Shown: positions 1 through 6,122, counted from the stretch's first letter. The stretch is DNA of 16,228 nt from Bacilli bacterium (GCA_016283075.1 JAEEMF010000056.1:1-16228); one strand, 5' to 3'. The notes: generated by a model not told the origin, from the sequence alone. Translations and numbers: made by a program.

Positions 1-450
1 GTGATATCCACTTTTATCATAAAATTTAATAGCATTTTTATTATAAGCAAATACATCTACTAAAACATATTTACAACCTACACTTTTAAAATACTCTTCC
101 ATTTTAGATATTAAAGCTTTACCAATACCTTTACTTCTAGTTTTAGAAGTAACTATAAGTTCAGTTATTTCTCCTTCTTTTGGACATTTATAATCTAAAT
201 AATCATGGTCATCATATTGTCTTATTGTTCCCATGATTAAGCCAATAGCTTTATCATCTTCTATAGCTAAATAGCATTTACCATTATAATTTGATACATT
301 ATTTAAATCGTATTCAGTCATTTTAATTCGATAATCATTATGAATTTGTTCTAATTCATCTTGATCAATTGAAACAATATATTCTCCTAGTTCTACAAGT
401 AAATCTCTAACATCTTCTAAATATTTATCTTCATATTCTATTATTTCCAT
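1..450 (-). CDS. GNAT family N-acetyltransferase (3' end cut by window edge)
   Basis: The first 150 codons of a GNAT acetyltransferase are present, and the C-terminus runs off the left edge. The acetyl-CoA pyrophosphate loop is visible at about residues 105-110 (RSKGIG, fitting R-x-x-G-x-G), preceded by the usual beta strand (GEITELIVTS, 93-102). It is followed by the helix and VDVFAYNKNAIKFYDKSGY (131-149), typical of motif B, where the tyrosine near the end often acts as general acid. The substrate cannot be read from the sequence. The ATG at 448-450 is preceded by AGGAGA five bases upstream, and a TGA-TATAAT extended -10 lies at 478-486. The gene follows the hypermodification-family gene by 33 bases and could share its transcript as well as using its own promoter. 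The family is clear; the acceptor substrate is unknown. Confidence 0.9.
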   Translation of the reverse strand, partial: MEIIEYEDKYLEDVRDLLVELGEYIVSIDQDELEQIHNDYRIKMTEYDLNNVSNYNGKCYLAIEDDKAIGLIMGTIRQYDDHDYLDYKCPKEGEITELIVTSKTRSKGIGKALISKMEEYFKSVGCKYVLVDVFAYNKNAIKFYDKSGYH

Positions 451-477
451 AGTATCTCCTATAAACATATTAATGTT

Positions 478-486
478 ATTATATCA
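478..486 (-). promoter_or_regulatory. Extended -10 promoter for the GNAT gene
   Basis: On the minus strand the bases read TGA-TATAAT, an extended -10 element. The TGA is at the same time the stop codon of the gene ending at 484. Start of transcription would be expected near 471, giving a leader of about 20 bases with the AGGAGA ribosome site. I see no clear -35. Assigned from sequence only. Confidence 0.5.
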
Positions 487-1428
487 CAAATTATTAATAT
501 TCCACTTTTTAGGATAAATATACTCTATTTTACTAGTCTTAGGACTATAATGTTTTTTTATTTTAGTTCTATTAGATTTCAAATCAGGTTTTGCTTCTCT
601 TAAGTATTTATCAAGTTCACAAAAAAGATTCTGGCAGTCTATTAACTGAAGAGGTCTATCTCCTATTCTTTTAAAAATTAAACCTAATCTTTTAAATTCT
701 TCGTCCTGATGTTCATACATATATCTAATTACATCTTCATTAGACGTATTTCCTAAACTTTTAAAACACTTCTTTATACCTCTAAGAGAACCAGGCCCTG
801 CTACTGTAAACTCATCTTCTTTAAAATTAGTAGCATCACTATAATTAATATCAGTAATTAATTGATAAGCCATAAAGTTACCTATTAAAGGATAACTCTT
901 TATTAAATCAAAAGCCTGTTTCATACTTTTAGAGTTTATTATTTTATCTTGAACTTTATCTATAATAAACATTTTATTTAAAAGTGCTAAATGATTATCG
1001 TGTTTTCTATCATAACCAAAAGCTTTATTAGCGCAGCTAATATAAGCATCGTTATATAAAGTAATTCCTTCATCAAAAGCATCACTAAGTACTTTAGAGT
1101 ACTTATTCATATCAAAATTACTTAAAGTAATATCCCCAAAATTATTTAAAAGTAGTTCCCAGGTAGATTCCTTATTAAATATTTTAAATAATACTATTCT
1201 AAATATCATATCTTCTTTTGAATAACTATTACCACTATATATAACATTTTTAAGTAAATACTGACTTACTCTATCACTAGCTCTATAACTATTACAAAAC
1301 TTATATTCTCTTAAAATAATATCATCAGTCCAAGGAGGCTTCTCTCCATTTAATTTCTTCCAAAAGATATTTTGTCTTTCACATGCAAAATACCAATATA
1401 AATCATATATTTCATCTCTTTTTATCAT
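484..1428 (-). CDS. 5-hmdU DNA kinase helical-domain family protein (putative DNA base hypermodification protein)
   Basis: This 314-residue protein matches what I know of the HMUDK_hel/putative DNA base hypermodification family, related to the helical part of phage 5-hydroxymethyl-deoxyuridine DNA kinases and alpha-glutamyl/putrescinyl-thymine pyrophosphorylases. Hallmarks seen: N-terminal WYFACERQNIFWKKLNG then PPWTDD (about 12-36); the YRASDRVSQYLL block (48-59); LFKIFNKESTWELL; a central helical section with GNFMAYQLITDINYSD, resembling helix-hairpin-helix DNA glycosylase folds; GPGSLRGIKKCF; and the terminal LQLIDCQNLFCELDKY signature. No P-loop kinase domain is attached, so kinase activity should not be assumed. 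The protein is soluble, with no signal peptide. The start ATG has GAGGT six bases upstream. No phage genes, methylase or partner hypermodification enzyme are visible nearby. The neighbour downstream is a GNAT enzyme, and the only TGA stop in the window ends this gene. Family call fairly sure; biochemical role unknown. Confidence 0.75.
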   Translation of the reverse strand: MIKRDEIYDLYWYFACERQNIFWKKLNGEKPPWTDDIILREYKFCNSYRASDRVSQYLLKNVIYSGNSYSKEDMIFRIVLFKIFNKESTWELLLNNFGDITLSNFDMNKYSKVLSDAFDEGITLYNDAYISCANKAFGYDRKHDNHLALLNKMFIIDKVQDKIINSKSMKQAFDLIKSYPLIGNFMAYQLITDINYSDATNFKEDEFTVAGPGSLRGIKKCFKSLGNTSNEDVIRYMYEHQDEEFKRLGLIFKRIGDRPLQLIDCQNLFCELDKYLREAKPDLKSNRTKIKKHYSPKTSKIEYIYPKKWNINNL

Positions 1429-1462
1429 ATGTATACCTCACATTTTTAATTTATTTTAATAA

Positions 1463-1490
1463 AAATAAGACTTGATATCAAGTCTTATTT
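1463..1490 (-). terminator. Intrinsic terminator of the exported protein at 1489-2373
   Basis: A 28-base perfect palindrome (AATAAGACTTGA arm, centre at TATC/GATA) overlaps the stop codon region and is followed on the minus strand by a T-rich run. It separates the exported-protein gene from the hypermodification-family gene. Its arms carry the AAGACT core seen in several other terminators here. Confidence 0.8.
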
Positions 1491-2373
1491 ATCTAAATTC
1501 TATATGATAATACTGAGTATTAGAAGATGCATATCCAGTATAATCAGAGTATCCTCCAGCAAGTGTAAGTTTATGAACACCTATATACTTAGCAATATCT
1601 ATTTCGTATTTTATCCAGTTAGTATCTAGAACAGAATAATTTACATATAATAATTCATCATCATCTACACCCATCATTACATTACCATGGTTAGCACCTT
1701 TTCTTGCATAGAATGTTAACACATTAAAATTACTTAAATCAATATCTTTATACCATTTGCGATAATGTGCTAAATATACAGATCTTGGTTGATTTTGATA
1801 ATTATATAAATCAGATGTTCCTGTAATAGATAAACCTGGAGTGCCATCTGGATTACCACTTGTTACTACTACTGAACCTTGGGTACTTCCAGAATTTAAG
1901 AAATCTGTAGTAAAGATAAAACTTGGATTAGTTTTAACAAGTATATCCCTTCTTTTTAAATTCATATCTTTATCTACACCTATTACTGAAGCAACATAAC
2001 TCATATTAGGTTCTACATTAGGTATTTTACATACACCATCTCCGGATTCATACTGAAAATTCCCATTTAATCCGCAGTATATATATATAAAGTTTTCATC
2101 ACTATTATCTAAAACAAAAGATATCATAGATGCTGATGGTTTTGGTGTAACTTTTAAATCATATGTAGACATATAACACTTATCAGTAATCTTATATCTT
2201 AAATCATCAATAGCTTCTTTAACATCAGGAGCACTCCATCCTGGATGAGTAGAAGAAAATCCTACATTTTCAGCAAAAACAGAGTACGCAAAAGTTGTAC
2301 CTATACTTAAAACAAGTATGGTAAAGGTGAATATAAAAATATTATTTTTAAATATTCTCTTCACTACTTTCAC
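1489..2373 (-). CDS. Exported/membrane-anchored protein with C-terminal jelly-roll-like domain (intact paralogue)
   Basis: The protein has 294 residues from the GTG at 2371-2373. I prefer this start to the ATG at 2386-2388 for three reasons: the paralogue upstream starts at the matching GTG (VKVVKR against VKLMKR), a GAGAG ribosome site precedes it, and the predicted transcription start from the TGA-TATAAT at 2394-2402 would fall on the ATG. Layout: basic N-terminus; one hydrophobic segment (signal peptide or anchor, ending GTTFAYSVFAE); a short VKEAIDDLR helix motif; an Ig/Fn3-like middle with conserved cysteines (KCY, YCG, VCK); and a C-terminal beta-rich domain of about 130 residues (from STQGS to HIEFR) resembling a carbohydrate-binding jelly roll. 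Function is unknown; surface adhesion or glycan binding is inference. A 12-base TA tract (2078-2089) lies in the reading frame at FIYIY. The gene has its own promoter and terminator. Confidence 0.75.
   Translation of the reverse strand: MKVVKRIFKNNIFIFTFTILVLSIGTTFAYSVFAENVGFSSTHPGWSAPDVKEAIDDLRYKITDKCYMSTYDLKVTPKPSASMISFVLDNSDENFIYIYCGLNGNFQYESGDGVCKIPNVEPNMSYVASVIGVDKDMNLKRRDILVKTNPSFIFTTDFLNSGSTQGSVVVTSGNPDGTPGLSITGTSDLYNYQNQPRSVYLAHYRKWYKDIDLSNFNVLTFYARKGANHGNVMMGVDDDELLYVNYSVLDTNWIKYEIDIAKYIGVHKLTLAGGYSDYTGYASSNTQYYHIEFR
2078..2089. repeat. Dinucleotide (TA)6 tract inside the intact exported-protein gene
   Basis: Twelve bases of alternating T and A encode part of FIYIYC. Loss or gain of one unit would frameshift the gene, as seems to have happened in the adjacent paralogue at its own TA tract. 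Confidence 0.85.
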
Positions 2374-2393
2374 ACTACTCTCTATCATATTTT

Positions 2394-2402
2394 ATTATAT
2401 CA
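2394..2402 (-). promoter_or_regulatory. Extended -10 promoter of the intact exported-protein gene
   Basis: The minus strand reads TGA-TATAAT, directly after the U-tract of the terminator at 2407-2430. The expected transcription start near 2387 leaves about 14 bases before the GTG start at 2373. Confidence 0.6.
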
Positions 2403-2406
2403 AATA

Positions 2407-2430
2407 AAAAGACTAGATATCTAGTCTTTT
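2407..2430 (-). terminator. Intrinsic terminator of the frameshifted exported-protein gene
   Basis: A perfect 24-base palindrome (AAAAGACTAGAT then ATCTAGTCTTTT) begins two bases inside the TAA stop at 2429-2431 and runs into TTTTTATTTG on the minus strand. Confidence 0.85.
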
Positions 2431-3315
2431 ATCTTAATTCAATATGATAGTACTGAGTATTAGATGAAGAAGAACCTGAATAATCAGAATATCCTCCAGC
2501 TATAGTAAGTGTATGAATACCAGTATAATTAGTTAAATCAACCGTATACAAAGCCCAGTTTGTATCAAGAGAACCATAGGCTTTTTGTACTACTTCAGTA
2601 TCATCAATATCAACCATAATATTTCCGTGATTTGCTCCTTTTCTCGCATAGAAAGTAAGTTCATTATAATTACTTAAATCTATATCTTTATACCATTTAC
2701 GGTAGTGTGCTATAAAGGTTGCTCTAGGAGCACCAAAATCACGTAAATCAGATGTACCTGTAATAGATAAACCTGCTGTTCCATCTGGAGTACTTGTATA
2801 AACAGTTACATTACCCTGCTTATTACCACTATTTAGATAAGTTGTATCCATAAGTAAATTAGATGGAGATGTTACAGGTACTTCTAATTTCTTAACCTTA
2901 ATATTTCTATCAATACCACCTATTGTAATAGTATAGTTTGTATTTGGTTCTATACCAGTTATCTTACAAGTACCATCTGTAGTAGTAATATTGTAGTTCC
3001 CGTCTACTCCGCAAAAGAATCTAATAAAATTACTATTTGTATCATTTATATATATATCATAAAAGAAGATGATGATAGTTTATATGTAATATCAAATTCA
3101 TATGGTGATTCAAAGCAGTAATCATCTAATCTTGTTTTTAAATCATCAATAGCTACTTTTGTATTACTACTATTCCATTCACTATCTTTTGGGGTAAATC
3201 CTACATCTTGTGCTAAATAAGAGTATGCTAAAGCGGTACCAAATCCTAAAAGGATTACGATACATAAAATTAATATAAAAGTTTTCCCTTTTAATACTCT
3301 TTTCATTAATTTCAC
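2429..3315 (-). pseudogene. Exported jelly-roll-domain paralogue, frameshifted at a TA tract (possibly phase-variable)
   Basis: The gene is a tandem paralogue of the one at 1489-2373, now split into two frames. The first part (3046-3315, start GTG at 3313-3315) encodes the hydrophobic export segment (ending FGTALAYSYLAQDVGF), a VAIDDLK motif and the start of the middle domain. It stops at TAA (3046-3048) inside the tract ATATATATATA. The second part continues in another frame without stops from the tract to the TAA at 2429. Its middle domain reads NFIRFFCGVDGNY, NITTTDGTCKI and so on, and its C-terminal domain is about two thirds identical to the neighbour (shared AHYRKWYKDIDLSN and LTFYARKGANHGN). 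Deleting one TA rejoins the frames as MIYINDTNSNF and gives 294 residues, exactly the neighbour's length. It could be a phase-OFF surface gene, a recent decay, or a sequencing/assembly error. The ATG at 2849-2851 is internal and not a believable start. Confidence 0.8.
3047..3057. repeat. TA dinucleotide tract at the frameshift point
   Basis: Eleven bases of alternating T and A (5.5 units). The premature TAA of the upstream half uses its edge, and removal of one unit restores the full frame. Confidence 0.9.
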
Positions 3316-3337
3316 CGCACATTACCCTATATATAAT

Positions 3338-3346
3338 TATATAACA
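3338..3346 (-). promoter_or_regulatory. Probable extended -10 promoter of the frameshifted exported-protein gene
   Basis: The minus strand reads TGT-TATATA; an overlapping TATAAT lies at 3336-3341. The GTG start at 3315 is about 20 bases downstream, with AGGG nine bases before it. The gene was therefore probably transcribed until recently, or still is. Confidence 0.5.
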
Positions 3347-3360
3347 AAATAAGATAATTA

Positions 3361-3384
3361 TAAATAAAAACACCCTAAGGTGTT
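3361..3384 (-). terminator. Intrinsic terminator of the Nudix gene at 3383-3955
   Basis: A six-base stem (AACACC/GGTGTT, loop TTAG on the minus strand) overlaps the stop codon and is followed by TTTTTATTTAT. It does not use the AAGACT stem seen elsewhere. Confidence 0.75.
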
Positions 3385-3955
3385 ATCTATTAATATACTT
3401 TAAATAAGCATTTATTAAGTCTTCATCCATTAAATTAGAAGGAACATCGCCCGTTTTAAAAAACTTTAATCTCTTAGTTTCAGAATCCCCTTTTAACATA
3501 TCAGGAGTAATACCGCTAACATTAGCTAAATATAAAGAAGTATTATTATAAACTATATCTCCATTAGGATAACTATTCTTTCTAGATGCTCCTGATAAAG
3601 TATCTATTAGAATTAGTTCATCTGGATTAAGTTCTAAACCTGTTTCTTCTTTAGCTTCTCTTACTGCAGTAACTCTTAAGTCTTCTCCTAAATCCTGACA
3701 TCCTCCTGGAAGTCCCCATTTATTTCTATCAGTTCTTTCTTGAAGAAGTATTTCTCCTTTTTCATTACAAATAATAATAGCAGATCCAGTTTGAATAAAT
3801 GGTATATGATTTATTCTTTCATCAAGTGACATTCTAAATAAAACTGGATATCCTCCGTAATTTCTACTTAAATTAAGAAGTTCTTCTTCATCTAAACTTT
3901 CTACTAATTTAACAAACTCTTCATGATTATATTCTCTCATTTTCTTATATTCCAT
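3383..3955 (-). CDS. Nudix hydrolase
   Basis: The 190-residue protein starts at the ATG at 3953-3955, which has AGGAG seven bases upstream; the open frame extends 15 codons further but without a ribosome site. The Nudix box is complete at residues 85-107: G85, five residues, E91, seven residues, R99-E100, then EE at 103-104 and G106 (REAKEETGL). It therefore can bind divalent metal and cleave a nucleoside-diphosphate-X bond. The N-terminal 50 residues form a helical extension, followed by QTGSAIIICNEKGEILLQER, the first strands of the fold. WGLPGG precedes the box, as in ADP-ribose/NDP-sugar pyrophosphatases of the COG1051 kind, but the substrate cannot be assigned. The gene stands alone with its own promoter and terminator. 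It is not closely similar to the other Nudix protein at 7039-7479. Confidence 0.9.
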   Translation of the reverse strand: MEYKKMREYNHEEFVKLVESLDEEELLNLSRNYGGYPVLFRMSLDERINHIPFIQTGSAIIICNEKGEILLQERTDRNKWGLPGGCQDLGEDLRVTAVREAKEETGLELNPDELILIDTLSGASRKNSYPNGDIVYNNTSLYLANVSGITPDMLKGDSETKRLKFFKTGDVPSNLMDEDLINAYLKYINR

Positions 3956-3976
3956 AATAATTCTCCTAACAAAATA

Positions 3977-3985
3977 ATTATAACA
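3977..3985 (-). promoter_or_regulatory. Extended -10 promoter of the Nudix gene
   Basis: The minus strand reads TGT-TATAAT immediately after the seven-T run of the terminator at 3985-4013. The ATG at 3955 follows after roughly 15 bases of leader containing AGGAG. Confidence 0.6.
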
Positions 3986-4013
3986 AAAAAATAGACTCAA
4001 GGTCTATTTTTTT
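3985..4013 (-). terminator. Intrinsic terminator of the NlpC/P60 gene
   Basis: Twelve-base arms (AAAAAAATAGAC/GTCTATTTTTTT) enclose a five-base loop. The last codons (Lys-Lys) and the TAG stop of the gene lie inside the 5' arm. It is flanked by A and T runs, so it could also work on the opposite strand. Confidence 0.85.
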
Positions 4014-4507
4014 AATACTTTATAACTAGATATAACGTCTTTACTGCCAACTAAAACATTACACCAGTACTTAGATTTAGAAAAGTCATTTATAATAATA
4101 CGTTTCTTTTTAGAAGAAGCATGTATAAATCTATTATCTCCCAAATAAATACCACAGTGTCCTGGATATTTATTATTTGGAAGAGGTTCGCTATCCTTTA
4201 AAGACTGTCTATGAAATAGAATAATATCTCCTTTTTTTAACGAAGAAATATCTTTTATTTTATTCTCATTATAAATAGTTACTACTCCAATTTTACTAGT
4301 CATTATTTTTGTGGTAGTAGATTTACCATATCCTTCCTCAAAAATATTAATACCTAAAACAGTATTATATACATACCATACAAAACCAGCACAATCAAAT
4401 GTATCAGGCCCCATATCACCATGAACATACTCTTTATGCCATAAATGTTTAGCTAAGCTAACTATCTTTTCTCTAAGTTCTTCTTCAATTATATCTGCTT
4501 TAATCAC
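4004..4507 (-). CDS. NlpC/P60-type cysteine peptidase
   Basis: The 167-residue protein has the NlpC/P60 core: FDCAGFVWYVY with catalytic C39, the LKKGDIILFH strand (90-99), and PGHCGIYLGDNRFIHAS with H117 as catalytic base and H129 as third polar residue. Family members cleave gamma-glutamyl-meso-diaminopimelate or related bonds in cell-wall peptides. There is no signal peptide, hydrophobic segment or wall-binding repeat, so it may act inside the cell on recycled muropeptides, leave by another route, or serve another thiol-hydrolase role. The start is odd: the only possible start near the N-terminus is the GTG at 4505-4507. It abuts a good AAGGA sequence with no spacer, and a TAA lies just upstream in frame. 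The gene follows the SIS gene by 17 bases. Confidence 0.85.
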   Translation of the reverse strand: MIKADIIEEELREKIVSLAKHLWHKEYVHGDMGPDTFDCAGFVWYVYNTVLGINIFEEGYGKSTTTKIMTSKIGVVTIYNENKIKDISSLKKGDIILFHRQSLKDSEPLPNNKYPGHCGIYLGDNRFIHASSKKKRIIINDFSKSKYWCNVLVGSKDVISSYKVLKK

Positions 4508-4524
4508 TCCTTAGATATATTATA

Positions 4525-5442
4525 CTACATGCTTCCTTTAAAATAATATAATTTTTTAACAAGTGGATTATAATCTACTCCTGATAAATCTTTACCTTTA
4601 GATTCAGCAATATACTTAGTTAAATACATACATCTTTGTAAGTTATAAAATTCATCTGATATACCATTACTTTCAAAAACTATTACTTCATGATAGTGAT
4701 TTTTAAGTTCTTCTAAATATATTTTATCTAAGTCTGTACCACTAGAAAAAAGTATAGCATTATTATTCATATTAGTACAAAGTGTAGATCTACCATGACA
4801 ATATGAATACTTATCATGAATAATAGGTACTGCTATACCAGATTCTATCATAGTTGACTCTAAAAACTTAGCACATACACTACTATCTATTCCTGAAAAT
4901 ATTTCATAAGCATCACAGTTCGTATCAAAATCAAAACTATAACTATCTAAATTATCTATTATTTTCCAGTAATCATTACCATATTTCTTATAGTAGTTAA
5001 ATAGTACTGCACAAGGTGCAAGAGTAGCGGCAAGTGATATAAAACTCTTTTCTTTATCACTATTACTATATGTTAAATTAGTTACTCCCTCTACTTCAGT
5101 AGGTTTACTAGAAAGTAAGTAGTGCTTTAACTCATTTTGATAAGCAAGTGCTACTCCGTAGTTTTTTCCAGTATAACTACAAACTAAAATATTACTATAT
5201 AAATTCTTATTTATATAGTTTAAATCTCTAGGTTCAGTATTTCTAGTAATAATATTATTTCTTTCAGATAATACTTTAGAAGCAAACTCGGATACTACAC
5301 TAGATCCTCCTACTCCTGTAACAAGTGTTGGTTTATCTACTTTAGATAATTCATAGTTAATTCTTTCTAAATCAGAATTATATAAAGCATCATAAACTCT
5401 CTCTTCTAACTTTTCAAAGTTTTCTTTCATATTCTTTTCCAT
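4525..5442 (-). CDS. SIS-domain (phosphosugar-binding) protein
   Basis: The 305-residue cytoplasmic protein appears to carry two SIS-type halves. The first shows LVTGVGGSSVVSEFASKVL (40-58), the sugar-phosphate loop and following helix, then ILVCSYTGKN (85-94), equivalent to the usual S-x-S-G-x-T strand end. The second shows AKFLESTMIESGIAVPIIHD (191-210), where E195 and the ES pair resemble the SIS glutamate, and the motif KYSYCHGRSTL (211-221). SIS proteins isomerise, deaminate or sense phosphosugars; the exact reaction is not recognisable. The ATG is preceded by AGGAGG eight bases away, but that site lies in one arm of a strong dyad (5451-5483). The WYL regulator gene lies 52 bases upstream and may control it. 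A TATAAT overlapping the dyad (5472-5477) could be a separate promoter. Confidence 0.75.
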   Translation of the reverse strand: MEKNMKENFEKLEERVYDALYNSDLERINYELSKVDKPTLVTGVGGSSVVSEFASKVLSERNNIITRNTEPRDLNYINKNLYSNILVCSYTGKNYGVALAYQNELKHYLLSSKPTEVEGVTNLTYSNSDKEKSFISLAATLAPCAVLFNYYKKYGNDYWKIIDNLDSYSFDFDTNCDAYEIFSGIDSSVCAKFLESTMIESGIAVPIIHDKYSYCHGRSTLCTNMNNNAILFSSGTDLDKIYLEELKNHYHEVIVFESNGISDEFYNLQRCMYLTKYIAESKGKDLSGVDYNPLVKKLYYFKGSM

Positions 5443-5450
5443 AAAAATAT

Positions 5451-5483
5451 CCTCCTATAATTTAAATATAAATTATAAGGAGG
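5451..5483. promoter_or_regulatory. Near-perfect dyad containing the SIS gene ribosome-binding site
   Basis: The arms are CCTCCTATAATTTA (5451-5464) and TAAATTATAAGGAGG (5469-5483), complementary except for one bulged base, with loop AATA. On the minus-strand RNA the 3' arm holds the AGGAGG of the SIS gene and the 5' arm holds CCUCC. This could be an RNA hairpin that hides the ribosome site or an operator for a dimeric regulator (the WYL protein is next door). A TATAAT lies in the upstream arm. Confidence 0.7.
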
Positions 5484-5494
5484 AAATATTTCGT

Positions 5495-6097
5495 CTACTC
5501 AAATTTTTCATCTAAAAGTTCAAAATTAATTATTCTTTTTAATTCAAAGTGTCTCATATCTTGTCTTTTTTCACAAAATGCTGCACAGTACCACCCATCT
5601 TGAAATAAGAACATTTCTATAGGATCTATTACTCTTTCATTTTCACCTTTACCATATGAATAATAAAGTATTTTTACTTTTCTTCTTTCTTTAATAGCTC
5701 TTGTAAGAACATTATATCTTTTACCTATTTCTTCTGTAAGATTAAGTTGCTTATCTTCTTTTTTACTTCCAATAAATACACCTTTTATTTTGTCTTGAAG
5801 AAGAATTAATTTTTCTTTAGCATCTTTATCCTCTTCATTTTTTATATATTTATCAAGAAGACTCGCATCTTTAAGTTTAAATTTTCTTACGGGCATACGA
5901 ATAGACTGATTTAAAACATATCCGCCATATGGACCCATAATAGTATCTATATAAATACCTGCTTTTTCAAGGTCTTCTTTATATACTCTTATCATTCTTT
6001 CAGATACTTCAAGAATACTTGCTAGTTCACTTATACTATATTTTTTACCAGTCTCAAGAAGCTGAAGCATTGTAAGTGTATTAGATAGTTTAGACAT
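5495..6097 (-). CDS. HTH-WYL transcriptional regulator (short form)
   Basis: The 200-residue protein has an N-terminal winged helix-turn-helix of the HTH_11 type: LTMLQLLETGKKYSISELASILEVSERMIRVYKEDLEKAGIYI (8-50), with wing GPYGGY (55-60). A charged helical linker follows (about 76-125), then a WYL domain (about 135-200) with KILYYSYG, ERVIDPIEMFLFQDGWYCAAFCE, where WYC stands for the name-giving WYL, and FELKRI. WYL domains sense a ligand, sometimes nucleic acid, and switch the HTH. The usual C-terminal WCX extension of about 80 residues is absent, so the protein is a third shorter than typical family members. The ATG is preceded by AGGTGAT and an extended -10 (6114-6122). It is the first gene of a probable unit with the SIS and NlpC genes, and the dyad just downstream of it is a candidate operator for autoregulation or SIS control. 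Confidence 0.88.
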   Translation of the reverse strand: MSKLSNTLTMLQLLETGKKYSISELASILEVSERMIRVYKEDLEKAGIYIDTIMGPYGGYVLNQSIRMPVRKFKLKDASLLDKYIKNEEDKDAKEKLILLQDKIKGVFIGSKKEDKQLNLTEEIGKRYNVLTRAIKERRKVKILYYSYGKGENERVIDPIEMFLFQDGWYCAAFCEKRQDMRHFELKRIINFELLDEKFE

Positions 6098-6113
6098 AAT
6101 ATCACCTAAAAGT

Positions 6114-6122
6114 ATTATATCA
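6114..6122 (-). promoter_or_regulatory. Extended -10 promoter of the WYL regulator
   Basis: The minus strand reads TGA-TATAAT directly after the six-T run of the terminator at 6126-6146. The leader is about 10 bases and carries AGGTGAT. Confidence 0.65.

Noticed and set aside
484..486. TGA read as tryptophan (Mycoplasma-type code)
   Set aside because: The Trp codons checked are TGG, no gene contains an internal TGA, and the following gene has its own start and ribosome site.
1489..2388. ATG at 2386-2388 as start of the intact exported-protein gene
   Set aside because: It would sit at the predicted transcription start with no ribosome site, while the GTG at 2373 aligns with the paralogue start and gives the same 294-residue length.
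2429..2851. A separate 140-residue gene starting at the ATG 2849-2851
   Set aside because: The ATG has no ribosome site, the frame is open and homologous to the paralogue for about 200 bases upstream, and the piece lacks the export segment. It is the second half of the frameshifted gene.
3182..3373. Minus-strand open frame of 63 codons
   Set aside because: It lies in another frame over the start of the frameshifted exported-protein gene and its promoter, and encodes an AT-driven Phe/Ile/Tyr-rich peptide with no support.
5451..5483. The dyad as an ordinary terminator of the WYL gene
   Set aside because: The hairpin is followed by ATATTTTTATG, only a weak T run, and it contains the next gene's ribosome site. 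Other terminators here have T5-7 immediately after the stem. Attenuation is not excluded.
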